Shown piece after piece: positions 58,966 through 64,000 of a stretch of 64,000 bases of DNA (position 1 is the stretch's first letter; each line of letters starts with the position of its first letter). The notes under the pieces are model-generated. The model saw nothing but the letters and a program-made list of their open reading frames with translations. It was not told the origin of the DNA and did not search any database. Both the position numbers and the translations under genes were made by a program. The DNA is from an uncultured Bacilli bacterium (GTDB lineage Bacteria; Bacillota_I; Bacilli_A; RFN20; DUOF01): positions 1 to 64,000 of the forward strand of contig CAKPSD010000002.1 in NCBI GenBank assembly GCA_934183255.1, written 5' to 3'.

Positions 58966-61740
58966 TTAATATTTTAAGCTTACTGGTATCTTACCAAAGA
59001 TATTACTTGAAGTATTATATGATGTGTCATCGCCTTTTTTAGTTTCTATTGTAATATTGAAATATGCATCTATATATTCTATATAATAAGCCATTCCAGA
59101 TAACCTATTATTAAACCCGCTTTTTATATTTTCTATAATAGTATTTTCATCTAAAGCATCTTCCATATCGTCAATTATTTTGTCAACTATAGCAGTAAAA
59201 GTTTCTATAAATTCTTGTGAATTAGTATGTTTTTTCATTTTCTCAACAATATCTTCATATGGTGTTTTATCAATACTTTTTCTAACTACTTTATAAGTAG
59301 ATACATTACCAGAACTATCTGTGACTGGTGTTAATTTATAAGTTATATTAGTGATATTATCTGTAAAAGTATAATAAGAAGAGTAATTTTCTAATCTTAT
59401 TGGTTTTCCAAGTGCATTTTCTAGCATAGTATATGTCTCATTAATTACAATCTTATATTTCTCACATGGTAATAATTTACCACGATATAAGCACACATAA
59501 TGTTCTCCTTCTTTTTCTTCAACCTTTTGAACATTTTTAGAATAATTATCACTAACAGCATTCCAAAGATCCACTTGTAACCCATTAAAACTATATTCGT
59601 GTTTCTTTTTTATTTCATTTTCACGTTCTTTAACAAATTTATTATATAGGTCTACACTAGTAGTAATAGTCATTTGCCCATTGTTTTTCAAATCAGCAAC
59701 AGATACTTCAATTCCATCTTCTTTATAGCATCTCTTCTCATACTTTTCTGAAATACAATAATATGCTTTTTGTATATTAAGTTTATCTTCTTTATCTGCT
59801 TTTGCAAGCAAATCATATATAGTTACAGTTTTTGTTTGTAAATTTTGATCTACACCTTGCACCTGAGAAAAGAATTTCATATTACTTGAAGCAGTAACGC
59901 CCCATGAATCTAATATTGATATTAAAAATTGAGTAGAAGCAATACCATATATTTCATCAATTACTTTACCATTTTGATAAAGTCTTAAAGAAGGAGCTCC
60001 AGTTAAAACACCAAGTTTAGCAAATTCTTCTTGATCTGCACCTTTAAATGCTGCTGTACCTTTCTTTACAAATTCACCATCTTTATAATATCCGCATTCA
60101 TCATTTAATTGATAGCAAAGAGTTACATCATATTTTTCATTATGTGGGATTTCATGATGATAAATAGGCAATTTGATATATTCTCCTGATATAACCTCTT
60201 TCAAAGCATCTGCATAAATTTCACAATAATTTGCACTAGAAGTTTCATTAATTGCTTTTTTAGTAGAAACACTAACTGCTAACGTAGCAATACCTGCAGC
60301 TAACAAACAACATGCTCCAAATATCCAACCAACAACAGGTACACTACTAGAAACGGCACCTACTGCAACTAAAGTTGTTGCAACAGCTGCAATAGCACTA
60401 GCTCCTACCGCTAATCCACCAACAACAATACCAATGTCGGCTAAAACTTCAGCAAAATAACTAGCGATAGTTCTATTAGTACAAGCATCAATATTAGTTA
60501 ATTGCTCTAATATATTCATATCAAATATAGCATCCGCTGCAGCTTGAAGAACTATGTTTCCTCTTTCAATAACAAAACCTTCAGCAGTAGTAAAAGCAAT
60601 ATAATTTCCTTTATTTGCATTTTCATTGCCATCCAAATACTTTTTATATTCATCAACATTTTTAATTTCATTAATATTTTTAATGTTTTCTGTTGTTGTA
60701 TTTATATCTAATAAAGTATTGTATTTTATATTTGAAATTCTACCTAAAAGTGATAAATCATATTTTAATTTGTATTCCATTTGTTTAGCATATTCTTCAA
60801 CAGTAACACTTCCAAATAACTCATCTTTTTCAATTTGTGAAAAACTTTCTGTAAGTTTCGTTATCATATTTGTTAAAGTTCCATATTCATTTATTAAATT
60901 ATTAAGCCATGGTGCATTTTCTTCAAGCTTATAATTTGCTACATCATTATATGTAAAATATCCATTAAGACCTCCACCACTATATAACAAAGTAACACCT
61001 GCCTCAGTTTTATTACTAGCATTTTTTACATCTAAAATAACATTTCCTTTATTTTCAGTACTGCCACACTTAGTAGAAATTCTTTTCCAGTCACTACCAT
61101 ATTCACTGCTATTATAAGCCAAACTACCATTTTTAGTTCTAAGGAAATAACATTCAGATATATAACTATTTAAATTAACAACATTTTTTAATGTATAATT
61201 TTCTATTCTATTTTGGACATCATGTTCATAGTCATTGCTAGCGGGTCCCATCAAATCTAATGCCTTACTAACAAAATTATTACTACCATCAACTTTATTT
61301 GTAGCGTCTTCATCCCATTTCAAAAATTTATCAGCGGTAATATAGTAAATTAATATTTTATATTGAGGATTAGTAAATGAAAAATTACCATTTACAATTT
61401 GTTCTGAATATGGAGTAACGCCATTATAAATAGCTTGGAACATTAAATTTTTATTATATGGAGTATTCTCATCAGAATCTTTAGGTAAAACTGTTAAAAT
61501 AAAGTCTCTACCATTTAGTAAATAACTATAATACATATCTTTATCCATTTCAATAAGGTTAGCTTGAGCATAAGTAGTATATGCCTCTATATTTGCTCCA
61601 TATCCTATTCTTATATTTTTTCTATTATTAGTCAAATGATTTTCAGCATCTGTACAAGCCGCAACTAAAGGAATCATAACGCAGATCATGATTAACATGC
61701 ATATAATTTTTTTCATCTTCAGTAACCTTTTTAAAAACAT
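58966..61740 (-). CDS. large lipoprotein with hydrophobic hairpin and thioredoxin-like segment, 924 aa
   Basis: Not recognised as a family. A lipoprotein signal (LVAAC, Cys about residue 29) predicts anchoring on the outer face of the membrane. A strongly hydrophobic Ala/Gly/Val stretch (about 433-492) could form a membrane hairpin. A later region (about 540-612) has a thioredoxin-like pattern ending in LTGAPSLRLYQNGKVIDEI, with the GAP position matching the cis-Pro loop but no CxxC. Paired Cys motifs occur at about 542/549, 662/671 and 748/757. ATG at 61740 follows GGGGGA. The SHOCT membrane gene follows after 20 bases. The role is unknown; pore formation or secretion is speculative. Confidence 0.75.
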   Translation of the reverse strand: MFLKRLLKMKKIICMLIMICVMIPLVAACTDAENHLTNNRKNIRIGYGANIEAYTTYAQANLIEMDKDMYYSYLLNGRDFILTVLPKDSDENTPYNKNLMFQAIYNGVTPYSEQIVNGNFSFTNPQYKILIYYITADKFLKWDEDATNKVDGSNNFVSKALDLMGPASNDYEHDVQNRIENYTLKNVVNLNSYISECYFLRTKNGSLAYNSSEYGSDWKRISTKCGSTENKGNVILDVKNASNKTEAGVTLLYSGGGLNGYFTYNDVANYKLEENAPWLNNLINEYGTLTNMITKLTESFSQIEKDELFGSVTVEEYAKQMEYKLKYDLSLLGRISNIKYNTLLDINTTTENIKNINEIKNVDEYKKYLDGNENANKGNYIAFTTAEGFVIERGNIVLQAAADAIFDMNILEQLTNIDACTNRTIASYFAEVLADIGIVVGGLAVGASAIAAVATTLVAVGAVSSSVPVVGWIFGACCLLAAGIATLAVSVSTKKAINETSSANYCEIYADALKEVISGEYIKLPIYHHEIPHNEKYDVTLCYQLNDECGYYKDGEFVKKGTAAFKGADQEEFAKLGVLTGAPSLRLYQNGKVIDEIYGIASTQFLISILDSWGVTASSNMKFFSQVQGVDQNLQTKTVTIYDLLAKADKEDKLNIQKAYYCISEKYEKRCYKEDGIEVSVADLKNNGQMTITTSVDLYNKFVKERENEIKKKHEYSFNGLQVDLWNAVSDNYSKNVQKVEEKEGEHYVCLYRGKLLPCEKYKIVINETYTMLENALGKPIRLENYSSYYTFTDNITNITYKLTPVTDSSGNVSTYKVVRKSIDKTPYEDIVEKMKKHTNSQEFIETFTAIVDKIIDDMEDALDENTIIENIKSGFNNRLSGMAYYIEYIDAYFNITIETKKGDDTSYNTSSNIFGKIPVSLKY

Positions 61741-61839
61741 GACTACATTCCCCCAGTAAAAACTAAATAATACCTAAACATATTTTATCATGATTAAAAT
61801 CAACTATCAATAAAATAAGTTTATGAGAGCTTTTAAAAG

Positions 61840-62352
61840 TTAACAATTTTCTAAAAAATCTTCGCCTTTTATGGTTTCTACTTTAGATAAGCCTTCATAA
61901 TTCTTTTGTCTTAATATTTCATAAACCACTATAGCTACACAATTTGAAAGATTTAGACTCCTAACACCTTCTATCATAGGTATTCTAAAGCAACAATCTA
62001 AATGTTCCTTTAATATGTTTTTAGGTATACCTGTGCTCTCTTTCCCAAACATAACAAATATATCTTCTTTTATATCTTTAAAGTTTATTTCACTAGGAGC
62101 TACTTTGCCATATCTAGTTATATAGTAAATAGTAGGATTATTATTTTTACTAACAAACTCTTCATAGCTATTATAATAGTTATAATGAACATCTTTAAGA
62201 TAATCCATACCTGCTCTTTTTAATCCTTTATCATCTATTTTATAAGTTAAAGGGCCAATTATATGAAGTTTACACCCACTAGCAACACATGTTCTCATAA
62301 TATTACCAGTATTTAAAGGTTTTTCTGGCTCAAAAAGTACTACATTAATCAT
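61840..62352 (-). CDS. trmL: tRNA (cytidine/uridine-34-2'-O)-methyltransferase TrmL
   Basis: A 170-aa SPOUT-class enzyme that 2'-O-methylates the wobble base of tRNA-Leu. The start INVVLFEPEKPLNTGNIMRTCVA, the motif IFVMFGKESTGIP and the C-terminal RIPMIEGVRSLNLSNCVAIVVYEIL form the knotted SAM site. ATG at 62352 follows AAGGTGATTTTA. It lies 56 bases after glyA; the glyA terminator falls between. Confidence 0.95.
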   Translation of the reverse strand: MINVVLFEPEKPLNTGNIMRTCVASGCKLHIIGPLTYKIDDKGLKRAGMDYLKDVHYNYYNSYEEFVSKNNNPTIYYITRYGKVAPSEINFKDIKEDIFVMFGKESTGIPKNILKEHLDCCFRIPMIEGVRSLNLSNCVAIVVYEILRQKNYEGLSKVETIKGEDFLENC

Positions 62353-62382
62353 TAAAATCACCTTTTTAAGTATATCACAAAT

Positions 62383-62404
62383 AAAAAAAGTCCATTAGGA
62401 CTTC
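62383..62404 (-). terminator. Intrinsic terminator of glyA
   Basis: On the minus strand AAGTCC, a 4-base loop, GGACTT and a run of T form a compact strong terminator just past the glyA stop. Confidence 0.85.
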
Positions 62405-62407
62405 TTA

Positions 62408-63619
62408 TTAAAATATTGATTTATGTAATAGTTTATGAACTCTAGATAATAAATCTTCTCTTCTTTGTTTACCCCCTAGTGCACATATAATAATTTTTGC
62501 TACCTCTTCAAAGTCTTTATCATTAAATCCTTTTGTTGTCATAGCAGCACTACCAATTCTAATACCTGAAGTAACATTTGGTTTAGCAGTATCAAAAGCT
62601 ATCATATTTTTATTGCAAGCAATTCCAATATCCTCTAATATATTCTCAGCTTCCTTACCAGTAACTCCAAATGAATCTTTTACATTAATTAATAACATAT
62701 GATTATCACTACCATTACTTACAAGTTTAACATCATTTTCTTTAAATATTCTTTCCATTGCTTTAACATTCTTTAAAACATTTTCTTGGTAAACTTTAAA
62801 TTCAGGAGTTAATGCTTCACAAAAACATTGTGCTTTAGCAGCTATAACATGCATCAAAGGCCCACCTTGAATTCCTGGAAATACAGCCTTATCAATTGCA
62901 TTTGCGTATTCTTCTTTACAAAGTATAACTCCACCCCTAGGGCCTCTTAAAGTCTTATGAGTAGTACTTGTAATAAAGTCTGCATAACCAACTGGAGATG
63001 GATGTAAACCTGCTGCAATTAAACCAGCAATATGAGCTATATCACACATCAAGTACGCCTTAACTGAATCAGCAATTTCTTTACATCTAGCAAAATCTAT
63101 AGTTCTTGTATATGCACTAGCACCTACAATTATCATTTTAGGCTTATACTTTTTTGCCTTTTCTTGCATATCTTCATAATCTATTACTTCTTTATCATTT
63201 AATCCATAAGAAATAATGTTATACTCTTTACCACTAAAGCTAACAGGGCTACCATGAGTTAAATGTCCACCACTATTTAAATCCATAGATAAAACAGTAT
63301 CTCCTATATCTAACATTGCCTTATATACAGCCATATTAGCTTGTGATCCACTATGTGGTTGTACATTTGCATGATATCCTTTAGCATTAAAAACTTCAAT
63401 TAATTTATTTCTAGCTAAATCTTCTACTTTATCAACCTCTTTACATCCACCATAATATCTCTTGCCAGGATATCCTTCAGCATATTTATTAGTAAAAATA
63501 CTTCCAGTTAATTTCATAACTTCTTTTGAAGTAAAATTTTCAGAAGCAATTAATTCTATTGTGTTTCTTTGTCTTCTTTTCTCTGCTTTTAATATTTCTT
63601 TAAGTTTCTTATCCATCAT
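62408..63619 (-). CDS. glyA: serine hydroxymethyltransferase
   Basis: A 403-aa PLP enzyme that converts serine and tetrahydrofolate to glycine and methylene-tetrahydrofolate, the main source of one-carbon units. It starts RQRNTIELIASENFTSKEV, and the PLP-Lys lies in SSTTHKTLRGPRGG-like ITSTTHKTLRGPRGG (about residue 225). Also seen: NKYAEGYPGKRYYGG and VQPHSGSQANMAVYKA. ATG at 63619 follows AAGGAGTG. It is a single gene with its own terminator. Confidence 0.97.
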   Translation of the reverse strand: MMDKKLKEILKAEKRRQRNTIELIASENFTSKEVMKLTGSIFTNKYAEGYPGKRYYGGCKEVDKVEDLARNKLIEVFNAKGYHANVQPHSGSQANMAVYKAMLDIGDTVLSMDLNSGGHLTHGSPVSFSGKEYNIISYGLNDKEVIDYEDMQEKAKKYKPKMIIVGASAYTRTIDFARCKEIADSVKAYLMCDIAHIAGLIAAGLHPSPVGYADFITSTTHKTLRGPRGGVILCKEEYANAIDKAVFPGIQGGPLMHVIAAKAQCFCEALTPEFKVYQENVLKNVKAMERIFKENDVKLVSNGSDNHMLLINVKDSFGVTGKEAENILEDIGIACNKNMIAFDTAKPNVTSGIRIGSAAMTTKGFNDKDFEEVAKIIICALGGKQRREDLLSRVHKLLHKSIF

Positions 63620-63681
63620 AAGTATCACTCCTTATATTTTAATATACATTTTTTTAATTCATTAATAAAGTTTATCGCATA

Positions 63682-63715
63682 AAAAAAAGAAAAGCTTTTT
63701 AAACTTTTCTTTAAA
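63682..63715 (-). terminator. Intrinsic terminator of the partial membrane gene
   Basis: On the minus strand AAAGAAAAG, a 9-base loop, CTTTTCTTT and a T run form a terminator just past the gene ending at 63716. Confidence 0.7.
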
Positions 63716-64000
63716 TTATTTAGTTACTGCATCTCTACCTTTTCTTTCTTTTTCCACTAATACTATTCTAATCTTTTTAAATCTAAGTTTTTCTATTACT
63801 GATGTGGAAATAGTCGCAGGTAATTTGATAAAGAAATCTAATAGAGTGTTAGTTAAAACAACTAATAGTAATACTAACAACACTTGAGGAACATCAAGAG
63901 GAACTAATTCTAAGAAACTTCTTAATGCACCAGTAAAAATACATAATAAGTACATCGTAAACATTGATCCAAATAGTATTTTCCTAAGTGTATTAAATGG
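63716..64000 (-). CDS. membrane protein, partial at the window edge
   Basis: Not recognised. The frame stays open to the right edge (PFNTLRKILFGSMFTMYLL...), so the start may lie outside the window; an internal ATG at 63964 has only a weak ribosome binding site. Two hydrophobic segments (about MYLLCIFTGALRSFL and VLLVLLLVVLTNTLL) are followed by a basic cytoplasmic tail with RIVLVEKERKGRDAVTK. It ends before a terminator. Confidence 0.6.
   Translation of the reverse strand, partial: PFNTLRKILFGSMFTMYLLCIFTGALRSFLELVPLDVPQVLLVLLLVVLTNTLLDFFIKLPATISTSVIEKLRFKKIRIVLVEKERKGRDAVTK

Noticed and set aside
1..64000. CRISPR arrays, insertion sequences or prophage genes
   Set aside because: No regularly spaced direct repeats, transposase, integrase or phage structural genes were seen on reading through the window.
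1..64000. Reassignment of UGA to tryptophan, as in Mollicutes
   Set aside because: TGA is used as the stop of spoIIAA, spoVAD and the gene at 19696-20142, and known proteins contain Trp from TGG, so the standard bacterial code applies.

Overview
The window is a chromosomal segment from a low-GC, spore-forming Firmicute. The DNA is visibly very AT-rich (not computed). Genes start with AGGAGG/AGGTGA-type ribosome binding sites, TGA is used as a stop (spoIIAA, spoVAD, the 148-aa gene at 19696), and the replicative polymerase is PolC. Sporulation genes are many: spoIIAA-spoIIAB-sigF, spoVAC-AD-AE-AF, gpr, a CotD-like coat protein, ylbJ and ylbD/ylbE. YlbD/YlbE/YlbF favour the class Bacilli in the broad sense. 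The strong AT bias and many unrecognised small membrane proteins recall uncultured gut lineages near Erysipelotrichia/RF39, but the exact lineage is inference.

Layout. 1-140 holds an rRNA-operon promoter and boxA leader firing off the left edge. 245-1560 (minus) holds tRNA-Thr, a PHP phosphoesterase and an unknown protein. 1653-9640 holds a DacF-type carboxypeptidase, an ABC exporter divergent from its likely TetR repressor, and metal transporters (ZIP, MntP, a Na+/Ca2+ exchanger). 9744-14331 holds the spoIIA operon, then pflB-pflA behind a Rex-like dyad. 14346-20155 holds a Phe T-box, pheST, and a three-gene group with a cytosolic trypsin-like protease. 20150-29318 holds RNA modification, lipid and nucleoside genes (tmcAL, cls, an RsmF-type methylase, pdp), a folded intergenic element, a three-gene membrane cassette, dtd and rarA. 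29315-32452 is spoVA. 32502-36711 is fmt-tsaC-helD-traX. 36781-42822 contains comEA-comEC-holA-gpr in near-Bacillus order plus small unknown genes. 42928-48550 holds paired chrA genes, a CotD-like gene and the ylbJ/ylbF/ylbE/ylbD neighbourhood. 48636-58340 is the rpsB-tsf-pyrH-frr-cdsA-rseP-polC growth cluster. 58353-64000 holds a very large unusual lipoprotein with a SHOCT partner, trmL, glyA and a partial membrane protein.

How they fit together. The promoters read here agree with the compartment programme known from B. subtilis: a Spo0A-type box before spoIIAA, a sigma-G-type promoter before gpr, a weaker one before spoVAC, and an exact sigma-K-type match before the CotD-like gene. No CRISPR array, insertion sequence or prophage was seen. 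The most novel-looking items are the 139-nt three-way-junction element at 25451-25589, the 924-aa lipoprotein with a hydrophobic hairpin and thioredoxin-like segment, the cytosolic protease with a tail-anchored coiled-coil partner, and the three-gene membrane-anchored cassette. All four are candidates, not proven systems.
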